From the NCBI RefSeq assembly GCF_016907815.1, contig NZ_JAFBCQ010000001.1:2542001-2606000 (forward strand): a DNA stretch of 64,000 bases, read 5' to 3'. The stretch is from Microbacterium aurum (lineage in GTDB: Bacteria; Actinomycetota; Actinomycetes; Actinomycetales; Microbacteriaceae). A program made the translations under genes and the position numbers. Shown piece by piece: positions 9,441-19,071 of this stretch (its first letter is position 1; every line of letters starts with the position of its first letter). The notes under the pieces are model-generated. The model was not told the DNA's origin. It saw only the letters and a program-made list of their open reading frames with translations, and made no database searches.

Positions 9441-9446
9441 GGGGTG

Positions 9447-9734
9447 TCAGGACCGGGTGTCCGCCGTGCCGGCGGGGCCGGCGGTCGTGTCCGTCGGGGG
9501 CGTCTGCAGCGGTGCGGGCTCGGCGGCGGGGGCCGGGGCGACGGATGCGGCGGTGCCCGCGGCCGCGTCGGCGGTCTTGTCGTCGTCCTTCATCGCCTTC
9601 ATCTCACCCTTGAAGATGCGGGCGGACTGTCCCATGCTCTTGGCGAGCGCCGGGAGCTTGGCCGCGCCGAACAGCAGCAGGATCACGATCAGGAGGATCC
9701 ACAGGTGCGGACCCGCGAACAGATTGCTGGGCAT
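9447..9734 (-). CDS. tatA: Twin-arginine translocase subunit TatA
   Basis: A 95-residue protein with one N-terminal membrane helix (about 8-25), the FGAAKLPALAKSMGQ hinge and amphipathic helix typical of TatA/E, and an Ala/Pro-rich acidic tail. The start MPSNLFAGPHLW at 9734 fits TatA length and follows GAGGGGACGCCC. TatA forms the protein-conducting oligomer with TatC, encoded immediately downstream. Confidence 0.95.
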   Translation of the reverse strand: MPSNLFAGPHLWILLIVILLLFGAAKLPALAKSMGQSARIFKGEMKAMKDDDKTADAAAGTAASVAPAPAAEPAPLQTPPTDTTAGPAGTADTRS

Positions 9735-9791
9735 GGGGCGTCCCCTCGTCGAAGCGTGGCACAAGTCTACCCGGCGGCCCCGCCGACGCGG

Positions 9792-10754
9792 TCAGCGGTA
9801 CTGGGCGAGCCCAGCTTCGGCCCAGGCGGCCGCCGCCTGGCGCGCCCCGGCGGGGGCGAGCACTTCGAGGTCGCCCCCCAGACGCGCGGCGACGCGCTTG
9901 AGGCTGCGCTCGTCGCCGACGCGGATGCGCGCGGTGCGCACCGCCGAGGCACTGCCCTGCTCGTCGACGACGACGTAGTCGGCGAGGAGGGGCGCCGCCG
10001 CGGCGCGGTAGCGCACATCCACCTCGACGTCGCCGGCGGATGCCTCGAACAGCGCAGGGGCGACATCGTCGCCGTGGGTGCTGGGGATGTCGGTCAAACG
10101 CACCTGCGAGACCCGGTCGAGGTGGAACGTGCGCATCGCCTCGCGCAGGTGGCACCAGCCCTGCAGGTACCACTGGCCGCCCGCGATGTGGACCTTGACG
10201 GGGTCGACGGTGCGGGTGGTGGGGGCGGCATCCGGCGCCTGGTAGGTGAACGAGACGGCAACGCCTTCGCGCAGCGCCTGCGCCACGGCAACCCGCACGT
10301 CGTCGACGGCTTCGGGCGCGACGATGACCTCGGCCGGTGTCGCGGCGGCGCCGCGGGCGAGCTTCGCCAGCAGCCCTTGCACGATGCCGCTGTCTCCGAC
10401 GCCCGGCAGTGACGCCGCGACCTGCAGGCCCGCCAGCAGCGCCGCCGCCTCGCGCGCGCTCAGACGCGGCGTGCGCTCGAGCCCCACGGTGTTCGTGATG
10501 ACGATGAGGTCCTGCTCGTCGAGCAGGTCCCAGTCGATGTCGAAGAGGTCGTTGGCCATCTGCCAGAATCCGCCCTCGCCGGGCAGGCCGATGACGGTGA
10601 GCTTCTCGACCATGCCGCGCATCTGCTCGGGCGTGACGTCGAACTCGTCCGCCGCCTCGGTGAGCGACACCTCGCCCTTGCCGATCAGGTACGGCACGAG
10701 CTGCAGGATGAGCGCGGCGCGGTCGGTCGCCGGCAGCGGCTTGCGTGCGCTCAC
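9792..10754 (-). CDS. pafC: WYL-domain transcriptional regulator PafC
   Basis: A 320-residue protein with an N-terminal winged-helix-like region (about 10-75, including SLTEAADEFDVTPEQMRGMVEKL) and a central WYL domain containing GGQWYLQGWCHLREAMRTFHLDR. In mycobacteria PafB and PafC form a heterodimer that activates LexA-independent DNA-damage genes. The GTG start overlaps the pafB stop by four bases, so the two subunits are co-translated. Confidence 0.93.
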   Translation of the reverse strand: MSARKPLPATDRAALILQLVPYLIGKGEVSLTEAADEFDVTPEQMRGMVEKLTVIGLPGEGGFWQMANDLFDIDWDLLDEQDLIVITNTVGLERTPRLSAREAAALLAGLQVAASLPGVGDSGIVQGLLAKLARGAAATPAEVIVAPEAVDDVRVAVAQALREGVAVSFTYQAPDAAPTTRTVDPVKVHIAGGQWYLQGWCHLREAMRTFHLDRVSQVRLTDIPSTHGDDVAPALFEASAGDVEVDVRYRAAAAPLLADYVVVDEQGSASAVRTARIRVGDERSLKRVAARLGGDLEVLAPAGARQAAAAWAEAGLAQYR

Positions 10755-11752
10755 GACGCGCTCCCCCGATCGGTGTGCGCCGCGAGGGCGCGTTCCAGCC
10801 GCGCGATCACCTGGGCGCGCAGGTCTGCGGGTTCGACCACCCGCACCTCCGGCCCGTACGAGGCCAGCTCGTCGGCGAAGATGTGGACGTCCACGTAGGG
10901 CACCTCGATCCCCTGCCCCGCCGGTTCGGCGCGGCGGCTCAGCCGCAGCGCCGCCTCGGTGCCCGGCGCGACCTCGAGCAGCGCGCGCTGCCGCGCGGCG
11001 ACCTCGGCGAGGCCCGCGAGCGCCCGATCGCCGGCGTCCTCGCGGCGGGCGAGATCGAACGCGGTCTTGGTCACGGTGACGTCGGAGCAGATGCGCGAGA
11101 GGAGGAAGGTGCGGACGTCTTGAGCGCCGAGGTCGAAGCCGTACACGTGCCAGCGCGCCTCGTACTCCACGAGCGCGTACGGCTCGATACGACGGCGCGT
11201 CGCGGCATCCTCCCCCGCCTTGAGGTAGTCGAACTCGACGACCCGGCCCTGTTCGATCGCCCGCTGCAGCGGGGCGAACGACGCCTCCCGGAGGTTGATG
11301 CGCGGCGAGTAGCCGATGATCGGCGCGTCCACCTCGATGCCGAGCGCGCGGATCTTGCGGAGCCCGCTGCGGGCGTCGGCCGACATCGAGCTCTCGCTCC
11401 AGACGCCTCCGGCCAGGTTCAGCACCGCGAGTTCCGCCGGCGTGAAGTCGATGTCGGCGGGCAGTTCGTATTCCGCCGTCGGAATGCGGTAGCGCGCTTC
11501 GCGCAGATCGTCGGGGTCGGCGTAGTCGCCGATCGTCTCCACGGGGATGCCGAGCGAACGCAGGTTCTCCTTGTCGCGCTCGAACATCTTCTCCAGCGCA
11601 TCCTTGGACGCGCCCGCCTCACCGTGCTCGCGATAGCCGGCGACCGACGACAGGATCGCCTGCTTGGTGAGCCCCTGCTCGGTCGCCATGAGCGCGACGA
11701 CGAGATTCACCAGGCGCTCTTCCGGCGCGGTACGGGTCGTCTCGGTGGCCAC
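10751..11752 (-). CDS. pafB: WYL-domain transcriptional regulator PafB
   Basis: A 333-residue protein with N-terminal HTH (NLVVALMATEQGLTKQAILSSV), then a WYL domain including the segment RWHVYGFDLGAQDVRTFLLSRI. It pairs with PafC immediately downstream. The start is a GTG at 11752. In proteasome-bearing actinobacteria this gene follows pafA; here the gene upstream is an FKBP lipoprotein and no pafA is present. Confidence 0.93.
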   Translation of the reverse strand: MATETTRTAPEERLVNLVVALMATEQGLTKQAILSSVAGYREHGEAGASKDALEKMFERDKENLRSLGIPVETIGDYADPDDLREARYRIPTAEYELPADIDFTPAELAVLNLAGGVWSESSMSADARSGLRKIRALGIEVDAPIIGYSPRINLREASFAPLQRAIEQGRVVEFDYLKAGEDAATRRRIEPYALVEYEARWHVYGFDLGAQDVRTFLLSRICSDVTVTKTAFDLARREDAGDRALAGLAEVAARQRALLEVAPGTEAALRLSRRAEPAGQGIEVPYVDVHIFADELASYGPEVRVVEPADLRAQVIARLERALAAHTDRGSAS

Positions 11753-11784
11753 CCGACCATCCTAGGTGTCGGCTGTGCCGCCGG

Positions 11785-12735
11785 TCAGGAGGATGCGGGC
11801 GCGTCGATGCCGAGGATGTCGATGACGAAGACGAGCGTCGCGTCACCCGGGATCGTGCCGCTGCCCTCGGCTCCATAGCCGAGCTCCGGCGGGATGACAG
11901 CGAGGATCTGCGACCCCACCGTCTGCCCCTCGAGGGCCTGGGCGAACCCGGGCACGACGCCGTTCATCGTGACGGCGACCGAGGCGCCCTTCTGCCACGA
12001 CGAGTCGAAGACCTTGCGGTCGGCCCAGGTGACGCCGGTGTACTTGATGCGGATGCTGTCGGCATCGGTCACGACGGCACCGTCGCCCTTCTTCAGCACC
12101 TCGACGGCGAGGTCGGCGGGCGGATCGGCGTCCGGGATGATGATGCCGGGCTCGCCACCGGGCGCCAGCACGACCGACGGCATGCCGCGGCGGTCGTTGT
12201 ACTGCGGCACGCCGTTCGCCGCGGCGAGGTAGACCTTCTGGACGTCCATCGCGACCACGATGGTGTCGTCCTCGCTCAGGCCCCAGTTCTGCGCCGCGTC
12301 CGTCGACAGGGCCGTCGCGGGCACGGCGCCGACGACGCGCGAGCCTTCGCGAGCGCACATCATCATGTCGGCGAGGCCGTCGTAGTGCTCACGCCAGTAG
12401 CCCACCGTGTTCACCTGCGGGCTGGCGCTCAGCAGGCTCTCGCCCGTCGCGCCGTCGACGATCGTGACGCTGAAGGCGAGGTCCTGCGCGTCGGAGGTGA
12501 TGGCCATCCCCTCGCCCACCGTCTCGTCTTCGGCGACTGTCTCGGGCACGAAGACCGGTGCGTCCAGCGACACCTGCGCCGCACCCGGCGCACCGGAGAC
12601 GTGCACGGCGTCGAGGACGCCGGTTTCGGCAGCGGGACGCGCGCACGCGGCGGGCGACGAGGCGGTCGCACACCCGGCGAGGGTCAGAGCGGACAGGCCG
12701 AGGACGGCGAGAACAGCAGGGATCCGGCGACGCAC
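11785..12735 (-). CDS. FKBP-type peptidyl-prolyl isomerase lipoprotein
   Basis: A 316-residue protein with a lipoprotein signal peptide: basic MRRR, a hydrophobic core and lipobox LAGC (Cys at about 22). The C-terminal 110 residues form an FKBP domain (KVFDSSWQKG, VPGFAQALEGQTVGSQ, IPPELGYGAEG). The middle part resembles a degenerate first FKBP domain. It would catalyse proline isomerisation of exported proteins at the outer face of the membrane. It lies 32 bases upstream of pafB on the same strand. Confidence 0.9.
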   Translation of the reverse strand: MRRRIPAVLAVLGLSALTLAGCATASSPAACARPAAETGVLDAVHVSGAPGAAQVSLDAPVFVPETVAEDETVGEGMAITSDAQDLAFSVTIVDGATGESLLSASPQVNTVGYWREHYDGLADMMMCAREGSRVVGAVPATALSTDAAQNWGLSEDDTIVVAMDVQKVYLAAANGVPQYNDRRGMPSVVLAPGGEPGIIIPDADPPADLAVEVLKKGDGAVVTDADSIRIKYTGVTWADRKVFDSSWQKGASVAVTMNGVVPGFAQALEGQTVGSQILAVIPPELGYGAEGSGTIPGDATLVFVIDILGIDAPASS

Positions 12736-12739
12736 CGGA

Positions 12740-13816
12740 TCAGTCTACGTCGTCCGTCGCACGCTCCCCCGCCGCCGCCGCGGTGCGCGCGCCATCGGCG
12801 GCACGCTGGGCCTCGCGGACGCGCTTGCGGAGGTTCTTGTCGGTGATCTCGCGGTCGCCCACGGCGCCCGGTGTCCACAGTTCGACGTCCTCGTCGGCGT
12901 ATGACGGCTTCTTCAGGGCGCGCTTGCGGACATCGGGCGGCACCGCGCCGGGAGCCAACCGCCGCGCCGTGATGAGGAAGCCGGTGTGCGCCACCATCCG
13001 GTGGTCGGGCCGAACCGCGAGCCCCTCGACATGCCAGCCGCGGATCATCGTCTCGGTGGCCTCCGGGTCGGTGAACAGCCCCGTGCCGCGCAGGTACTCC
13101 GCGACACGGCTGAGCTGGGTGGCGGTGGCGACGTAGCAGAGCACGACGCCGCCCGGGGTGAGGGCATCGGCGACGGCGTCGATGCACTCCCACGGCGCCA
13201 GCATGTCGAGCACGACGCGGTCGACGGATGCCGGGGCCACCGCGTTCGGCAGCTGTTCGACGAGGTCGCCGACGACGACCTGCCACGCCGGCGGGTGGTG
13301 GCCGAAGAAGGTCTCGACGTTGGCCAGGGCCACCTGCGCGAACTCGTCGCGGCGCTCGAAGGACACCAGCCGGCCCGCCGGACCGATCGCGCGCAGCAGC
13401 CACATCGACAGCGCGCCGGAGCCCACGCCCGCCTCCACGACGGTGGCACCCGGGAAGATGTCCGCCGCGGCGAGGATCTGCGCAGCATCCTTCGGGTACA
13501 CGATCGCCGCACCGCGCGGCATCGACATGACGAAGTCGCGCAGGAGCGGCCGCAGGGCGAGGTACTCGTGCCCGCCGGAGTTCGTCACGACCGAGCCGTC
13601 GGGCTGGCCGACGATGCTCTCGTGGCGGAGGACGCCGTGATGCGTGTGCAGCTCACCGCCGTCGCGCAGCGTGACGGTGTGCAGGCGCCCCTTGGGGCCC
13701 GTCAGCTGCACGCGGTCGCCGAGGCGGAATGGTCCGCTCGGACGCAGGTCGGCCTGCGCGGCGGGCTGGGCGGGCTGGGCGGGCTGGGCGGGGTCGGCGG
13801 AGTCAGCCACGGTCAT
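12740..13816 (-). CDS. trmI: tRNA (adenine-N1)-methyltransferase TrmI
   Basis: A 358-residue class I SAM methyltransferase. The cofactor motif VVEAGVGSGALSMWLL lies near residue 130, followed by SFERRDEF and a motif IV-like VLDMLAPWE. The N-terminal Pro/Gln/Ala tract is followed by the small RxGDRVQLTGPKGR beta domain typical of TrmI. The enzyme makes m1A58 in the T-loop of tRNAs. The ATG overlaps the stop of the upstream HAD gene (ATGA). The C-terminal extension is Lys/Arg/Ala-rich. Confidence 0.92.
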   Translation of the reverse strand: MTVADSADPAQPAQPAQPAAQADLRPSGPFRLGDRVQLTGPKGRLHTVTLRDGGELHTHHGVLRHESIVGQPDGSVVTNSGGHEYLALRPLLRDFVMSMPRGAAIVYPKDAAQILAAADIFPGATVVEAGVGSGALSMWLLRAIGPAGRLVSFERRDEFAQVALANVETFFGHHPPAWQVVVGDLVEQLPNAVAPASVDRVVLDMLAPWECIDAVADALTPGGVVLCYVATATQLSRVAEYLRGTGLFTDPEATETMIRGWHVEGLAVRPDHRMVAHTGFLITARRLAPGAVPPDVRKRALKKPSYADEDVELWTPGAVGDREITDKNLRKRVREAQRAADGARTAAAAGERATDDVD

Positions 13817-14514
13817 CGGTGTCCTTCGGCGGGAGCGGGCGGGGTGGGGTGGGCGGGGCGGGCGGAGTGGAAGGCGGCGATGTCCGCCGTGGTGCGGCCG
13901 GCGAGGGTCGGCCACAGCGCGTGGGCGCCGGCGCCGACGAGCGACACCATCAGCGGCACGCCGATGGTGGGAACCCCGGCGGCGACGGCGGCACGGACGC
14001 CGGTGGGCGAGTCCTCGATCGCGACGGCGTCGCGGGGCGCGATGTCGAGGGCCTGGCAGGCCTGCAGGTAGGCGTCCGGGTAGGGCTTGGGTCGCGTGGC
14101 GTCGTCGCCCGACACGATCACCTCGAACGTGTGGCCGAACGGGGCGACGACCTGTTCGGCCATGCGCCGCAGCGACATCGTCACCAGCGCGCACCGCACG
14201 CCCGCCGCCCGTAGGTCGGCGAGGAGTTCAGCGGCACCGGGCCGCAGCGGGTTGCCCTGCTCGGCGATGGTCTGCGTGACCCGCTCGGTGAGGTGGTCGA
14301 TGATCTCGGACGCGGCCATCCGCACGCCTGCGGCCTGCAGGATGGTCGCCGAGCTCTCCAGCCCCTGGCCGACGAGGGTCAGCGCCTGCTCGTGGGTCCA
14401 CGTGCCGCCGAACGATTCGACGAGCGCCGTCTCCGCGGCCATCCAGTACGGTTCGGTGTCCACCAGGGTGCCGTCCATGTCCCACAGGACGGCGGCGGGA
14501 AGGGCTGCGCTCAC
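13813..14514 (-). CDS. HAD-superfamily phosphatase (beta-phosphoglucomutase/PGP-like)
   Basis: A 233-residue HAD hydrolase with motif I WDMDGTLVDTEPYW (nucleophilic Asp about 12), motif II Thr in ALVTMS, and motif III/IV around RPKPYPDAYLQAC and VAIEDSPTGVRAA. Cap type I fits small sugar-phosphate or glycolate-phosphate substrates, but specificity cannot be read. It starts at GTG 14514 and is coupled to trmI by a four-base overlap. Confidence 0.9.
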   Translation of the reverse strand: MSAALPAAVLWDMDGTLVDTEPYWMAAETALVESFGGTWTHEQALTLVGQGLESSATILQAAGVRMAASEIIDHLTERVTQTIAEQGNPLRPGAAELLADLRAAGVRCALVTMSLRRMAEQVVAPFGHTFEVIVSGDDATRPKPYPDAYLQACQALDIAPRDAVAIEDSPTGVRAAVAAGVPTIGVPLMVSLVGAGAHALWPTLAGRTTADIAAFHSARPAHPTPPAPAEGHR

Positions 14515-14632
14515 CGATTCATGTTACCGGGGGCGTCCCCGGTGCCTGCCCGGCCAGCCCCGGCCAGCCCCGGCCCTCTCCCGCTCTCAGCGCGTATCGT
14601 GGGGGGATCGGTTCACCGACGGAAGGGGCGGC

Positions 14633-15496
14633 GTGGACGAACTGGGTCAGCGGGTGCTGGTCGTGGCGTTCGATGGCTGGAACGACGCGGGCGAAGCCGC
14701 GTCTGCGGCCGTGGCCCACATCCGTGAGTCAGGTGCCTATCGCGAGGTCTTCTCCGTCGACCCCGAGCTGTACTTCGACTACCAGTACACGCGCCCGCAG
14801 ATCCGGTTGGATGCCGACGGCTCGCGCACCCTGACCTGGCCCGACGCGACGCTGTGGCGGCCCCTGCATCCGTCGGAGGACGCCCGCCTGTGGCTGCTGT
14901 CCGGCGTGGAGCCCGCACGGGCGTGGCAGGCGTTCGCGGCGGAGCTGATCGACGCGGCGCTGAGTGAGGACATCACGGGCATCGTCGCGCTCGGCTCGAT
15001 GATGTCGGATGTGCCGCACACCCGGCCGATCTCCGTCTTCGCCGGCAGCGACAACGACCGCCTCCGCACGGCGCTGGGCCTGGAGAAGCCGACCTACGAG
15101 GGACCCGCCGGCATCCTCTCGGTGCTCGCCGCCGCCGCCGAGGAGGCCGGCATCCCGTGCGCCTCGCTGTGGGCGAGCGTGCCGCACTACGTCGCCGGGC
15201 ACACACCCTCGCCGAAGGCGACCCTCGCGCTGCTGGACCGTCTCACCGCACTCACCGGTGCCGTCGTCGCCCGCGGCGAACTGCCCGCCGAGGCGCTCGC
15301 GTGGGAGGCTTCGATCGACGCGGCCGCCGCCGAGGACGAGGAAATGACGGAGTACATCCGCCAGCTCGAGCGGACCCGCGACACGTGGGACTCTCCGGAG
15401 GCGTCGGGCGACGCGATCGCGCAGGAGTTCGAACGGTACCTCCGCCGCGGCGGCGAGGGCCCGGGCAAGCCCGGCCGCGACGACCGGCGTCAGTAG
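14633..15496 (+). CDS. PAC2-family protein
   Basis: A 287-residue protein with the PAC2 pattern: [13 protein letters not shown] at the N-terminus, then DYQYTRPQI and [17 protein letters not shown]. The C-terminal portion is helical and acidic. PAC2 proteins resemble proteasome-assembly chaperones, yet bacterial members occur in species without proteasomes and have no settled role. The GTG at 14633 follows GGAAGGGGCGGC. Its end overlaps the convergent uppP gene by seven bases. Confidence 0.88.
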   Translation: MDELGQRVLVVAFDGWNDAGEAASAAVAHIRESGAYREVFSVDPELYFDYQYTRPQIRLDADGSRTLTWPDATLWRPLHPSEDARLWLLSGVEPARAWQAFAAELIDAALSEDITGIVALGSMMSDVPHTRPISVFAGSDNDRLRTALGLEKPTYEGPAGILSVLAAAAEEAGIPCASLWASVPHYVAGHTPSPKATLALLDRLTALTGAVVARGELPAEALAWEASIDAAAAEDEEMTEYIRQLERTRDTWDSPEASGDAIAQEFERYLRRGGEGPGKPGRDDRRQ

Positions 15497-16320
15497 GCCT
15501 GCAGCACCCCGAAGCTCAAGAGCACGATGAGCACGATGCCGAGCAGCACGCGGTAGATCACGAACGGCAGGAAGCTGCCGCGCTTGAGGTACTGCATGAG
15601 GAACGCGATGACGGCGAGCCCCACGCCGAACGCGACGACCGTCGCGACGCCGGTCTCGACCATCGTGAAGACCTGCTCGCCCGGGTCTTTGATCGCCTGG
15701 AACAGCTCGTACAGGCCGCTGCCGAAGACGGCGGGGACGGCCAGGAGGAAGGCGACCTCGGCGGCGGCCGGCCGGGTGTAGCCGAGGGCCAGGCCCATCG
15801 TCGTGGTGGCGCCCGAGCGCGACACACCGGGCACGAGCGCGAGCGCCTGCGCGACGCCGAGGATGAGGCCGTGACGATAGGTCAGATCCTCTTCATTGCG
15901 CGTGCGGCGGCCCAGCGCGTCGGCGGCGCCGAGGATGAGGCCGAAGACGATGAGCACGATCGCGACGAGCCAGAGGTTGCGGAACGTGTCGCGGATGACG
16001 TCCTGGAACAGGAACCCGAGGATGCCGATCGGGATCGTGCCGATGATGACGATCCAGCCCATGCGGGCGTCGGGGTCGTTGCGCGGCACCGCTCCGGTGA
16101 GCGAACGGAACCAGCGACCGATGATGCGGACGATCTTCTTCCAGAAGTAGACGAGGACCGCGAGCTCCGTGCCGATCTGCGTGATGGCCGTGAAGGTCGC
16201 GCCCGGGTCTTCGGCCGACGGCAGCAGCTCGCCCACGATGCGCAGATGGGCGCTGGACGAGATCGGCAGGAACTCCGTGAGCCCCTGCACGATCCCGAGG
16301 ATGATCGCGTCGAACAGCAT
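15490..16320 (-). CDS. uppP: Undecaprenyl-diphosphatase UppP (BacA)
   Basis: A 276-residue integral membrane protein with the two BacA signatures: [16 protein letters not shown] near residue 15 and [13 protein letters not shown] near residue 160. About eight membrane helices. It dephosphorylates undecaprenyl pyrophosphate to recycle the cell-wall lipid carrier and gives bacitracin tolerance. The start is ATG 16320, ten bases after the stop of the M20 peptidase gene upstream. Confidence 0.95.
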   Translation of the reverse strand: MLFDAIILGIVQGLTEFLPISSSAHLRIVGELLPSAEDPGATFTAITQIGTELAVLVYFWKKIVRIIGRWFRSLTGAVPRNDPDARMGWIVIIGTIPIGILGFLFQDVIRDTFRNLWLVAIVLIVFGLILGAADALGRRTRNEEDLTYRHGLILGVAQALALVPGVSRSGATTTMGLALGYTRPAAAEVAFLLAVPAVFGSGLYELFQAIKDPGEQVFTMVETGVATVVAFGVGLAVIAFLMQYLKRGSFLPFVIYRVLLGIVLIVLLSFGVLQAY

Positions 16321-16330
16321 GCCGCGCCTT

Positions 16331-17641
16331 TCAGTACGAGCGGAGAAGATCGGTCAGCACACGCTGGCCGAACACGAGGGCGTCGATCGGGACGCGCTCA
16401 TCCACCCCATGGAACATACCCGTGAAGTCAAGGTCCGCGGGAAGGCGCAGCGGAGCGAAGCCGTACCCGGCGATGCCGAGCTCGGCGAGAGCCTTGTTGT
16501 CGGTGCCGCCGCCCATGAGATACGGGACGACCGGGATGCCCGGGTCGTGACGCTCCAGCGCGCCGACCATCGCGTCGACGAGGGAGCCGGCGAACGGCAC
16601 CTCCAGGCCGATGTCGCGGTGGGCGATCTCGATCTCGATGTCGTCGCCGACGATCCGCTGGATCTCGGCGAGCACACGATCTTCCTGCCCCGGCAGGGTG
16701 CGCACGTCGATCGCCGCGACCGCGGCATCCGGGATCACGTTGTGCTTGTAGCCCGCGGTGAGCCCGGTCGGGTTGGTGGTGGTGCGGAAGGTGGAGCGGA
16801 GGAACCCGGATGCCGGCCCGGTCGCCGCCGCGACGACGTCGGGTTCTGCGGGGTCGTTGCCGCACAGGGCGGCGAGCCCGTCGACCGTCTGGCGGGTCGT
16901 GGCTGTCAGCTCGATCGGCCACGCGGTGCGGCCGAGGGCGGCCACGGCCTCGGCCAGCCGGGTGACGGCGTTGTCGGGGTGGAAGCGGCTGCCGTGACCT
17001 GCCGTGCCGCGGGCGCGCAGACGCAGCCAGATGAGGGCCTTCTCCCCCACCTGCAGCAGGTATGCACGACGATCCCCGACCGGGATCGAATAGCCGCCGA
17101 CCTCGCTGATCGCCTCGGTCGCGCCGGCGAACCACTCCGGACGGTCCCGGACGACCAGCTGCGACCCTTCGACGCCGCCGTTCTCCTCATCGGCGAAGAA
17201 CGTCACGATGAGGTCGCGTGTCGGCTGCTCCCCCGCGCGCACCAGGTCGGCGACGGAGGTGAGGATCATGGCGTCCATGTCCTTCATGTCGACCGCGCCC
17301 CGGCCCCACAGCATCCCGTCCTTGACGACGCCCGCGAAGGGATCGACGCTCCAGTCCGCCGCGACGGCGGGAACGACGTCGAGGTGGCCGTGGAGGACGA
17401 GCGCCGGCTTTGCCCGGTCGCGCCCGGGAATGCGGACGCTGAGGTTCGTGCGTCGCGGGATGGGCTCGTAGAACTCCGGCTTCAGGCCGAGGGACTCGAG
17501 GAACGCGCCGACGTACTCGGCAGCTTCGCGCTCGCCGTTGCTGCGGCCCTCGCCGTAGTTCGTCGTGTCGAAGCGGATGAGGTCGCGCGCGATACGGGCG
17601 ACCTCGGGCAGCTCGTCGGGGGTCTCGTCGGTCACCAGCAT
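16331..17641 (-). CDS. M20-family metallopeptidase (dipeptidase/ArgE-like)
   Basis: A 436-residue zinc peptidase. Metal ligands are seen in [23 protein letters not shown] and FFADEENGG, and the final His region is [14 protein letters not shown]. The dimerisation domain lies at about 200-320. M20 enzymes cleave dipeptides or N-acyl amino acids; the exact substrate is unknown. No signal peptide is seen. It lies ten bases upstream of uppP and is probably co-transcribed with it. Confidence 0.9.
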   Translation of the reverse strand: MLVTDETPDELPEVARIARDLIRFDTTNYGEGRSNGEREAAEYVGAFLESLGLKPEFYEPIPRRTNLSVRIPGRDRAKPALVLHGHLDVVPAVAADWSVDPFAGVVKDGMLWGRGAVDMKDMDAMILTSVADLVRAGEQPTRDLIVTFFADEENGGVEGSQLVVRDRPEWFAGATEAISEVGGYSIPVGDRRAYLLQVGEKALIWLRLRARGTAGHGSRFHPDNAVTRLAEAVAALGRTAWPIELTATTRQTVDGLAALCGNDPAEPDVVAAATGPASGFLRSTFRTTTNPTGLTAGYKHNVIPDAAVAAIDVRTLPGQEDRVLAEIQRIVGDDIEIEIAHRDIGLEVPFAGSLVDAMVGALERHDPGIPVVPYLMGGGTDNKALAELGIAGYGFAPLRLPADLDFTGMFHGVDERVPIDALVFGQRVLTDLLRSY

Positions 17642-17674
17642 GACCCCACGCTACCCGTCGCTATCGACCAAAAG

Positions 17675-17702
17675 AAAAAGGCCCCTGGTCAGGGGCCTTT
17701 TT
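17675..17702 (-). terminator. Terminator of tRNA-Leu
   Basis: A perfect 12-bp inverted repeat (AAAAAGGCCCCT / AGGGGCCTTTTT) with a 4-base loop, ending in T-runs on both strands. It lies 17 bases past the 3' end of the tRNA on the minus strand. One of the few classical intrinsic terminators in this window. Confidence 0.88.
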
Positions 17703-17718
17703 CTGTTGGTTCGTTCTG

Positions 17719-17803
17719 TGCGCGAGGGGGGACTTGAACCCCCACGCCCTATAAGGGCACTAGCACCTCAAGCTAGCGCGTCTACCTATTCCGCCACCCG
17801 CGC
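17719..17803 (-). tRNA. tRNA-Leu(GAG)
   Basis: On the minus strand the sequence folds as a class II tRNA. The 7-bp acceptor pairs GCGCGGG with CTCGCGC and is followed by discriminator A. The anticodon stem CTAGC/GCTAG has loop TTGAGGT (anticodon GAG). A variable arm (TGCCCTTATAGGGCG) and T-arm GGGGG-TTCAAGT-CCCCC complete the cloverleaf. The length, 85 bases, and long variable arm fit leucine. CCA is not encoded. Confidence 0.95.
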
Positions 17804-17877
17804 ATGGTGGTGTCGGATGCTTTCGCAACCGAGGATCGACATTACCACGTGAGCCCACAGAACGAGGAATCGCGCGC

Positions 17878-18957
17878 CTATCCCGCCGACACGTCGAACA
17901 GCAGGCCCAGCAGATAGGTCACGGCGGCGGCACCGAATCCGATCGCGAGCTGTCGCAGCCCCCGCCGCAGCGGCGGCGCGCCGGACAGCAGACCCACCAT
18001 CGCCCCCGTCGCGAGCAACGCGATCCCGACGAGCGCGAGCGCGAGCACGACCGCCCCGATACCCGACAGGCCGAAGATCCAGGGCAGCACCGGGATGATC
18101 GCCCCGGACGCGAAGAACAGGAAGCTCGACCCGGCCGCGCCGAAGGCGCTGCCGACGACCTCGTGGTCGGCCCCGATGGCGACCGGCCCGGTCGCGGGCG
18201 CGACCTCCGCGCTGCGAGCCGCCTCGAGCACCCGGCGAGCCCGTGCTTCGGCCTCGGCCTCCGGCATCCCGCGCGTGCGGTACACCAGCGCGAGTTCGTT
18301 GGCGTCGAGGTCGAGGTCGGGCAGGACGGCGTCGGCGTAGTCGCTGGGCTCCGTGGCATCCAGCATCTCGCGCTGCGAGCGCACCGACACGAACTCCCCC
18401 GCGCCCATCGACAGCGCACCGGCGAGCAGTCCCGCGATGCCGCTGAAGAGCACGAACTGCGACGCGACGCCGGTCGCGCCGATGCCCATCACGAGCGCCA
18501 GGTTCGACACGAGCCCGTCGTTGGCGCCGAACACGGCGGCTCGGAAGGTCCCCGACAGCCGTCGCCGTCCCCGCGCCGCGAGCCCGCGCACGACCTCGCG
18601 GTGGACGCGCTCGTCCGCGGCCATCCGCGCCGTTGCGTGCGGATCGTCGGCGTACGGCGAGCGGCCCTCGGCGTTCTGCGCGAGCGCGAGCACGAAGATC
18701 GAGCCGAAGCGCCGCGCCATCCACCCCAGCATCCGCGACGAGAAGCTCGGCGCCGGAAGTCGTGCCGGCTCACCGCCGAGCAGTTCGAGCCAGTGGGCCT
18801 CGTGCCGGCCCTCGGCCTCGGCGAGCGCCAGGAGGATCTCGCGTTCCTCGCCGTCGCGGCGCTGCGCGAGCTCGCGGTAGACACGCGCCTCGGCACGCTC
18901 GTCGACGAGGTAGCGCGCCCAGCGGCGGCGGTCGCGCGCGGTCGCCTGCGGGGTCAT
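17878..18957 (-). CDS. VIT1/CCC1-family Fe2+/Mn2+ transporter with N-terminal ferritin-like domain
   Basis: A 359-residue protein. The N-terminal 130 residues are helical with Glu/His-rich segments (DERAEARVYRELA, AEAEGRHEAHW), a rubrerythrin/ferritin-like metal site. The C-terminal part has five membrane segments with the CCC1 motif FGANDGLVSNLALVMG near residue 160 and a GEFVSV motif. Such fusions are proposed to sense or bind Fe/Mn and export it or move it to storage. A GTG six bases upstream (18963) is an alternative start. Confidence 0.88.
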   Translation of the reverse strand: MTPQATARDRRRWARYLVDERAEARVYRELAQRRDGEEREILLALAEAEGRHEAHWLELLGGEPARLPAPSFSSRMLGWMARRFGSIFVLALAQNAEGRSPYADDPHATARMAADERVHREVVRGLAARGRRRLSGTFRAAVFGANDGLVSNLALVMGIGATGVASQFVLFSGIAGLLAGALSMGAGEFVSVRSQREMLDATEPSDYADAVLPDLDLDANELALVYRTRGMPEAEAEARARRVLEAARSAEVAPATGPVAIGADHEVVGSAFGAAGSSFLFFASGAIIPVLPWIFGLSGIGAVVLALALVGIALLATGAMVGLLSGAPPLRRGLRQLAIGFGAAAVTYLLGLLFDVSAG

Positions 18958-19071
18958 GGTCACCCGCTCACGCTAGCCCCGACGTGCGACCCGCGGGGGC
19001 GGATGCCGGGATTGCCAGCATTTCGGAGATCCGAACCTCCGCGGCCGCCGCGCATGCCGCCCGGAGCGACC

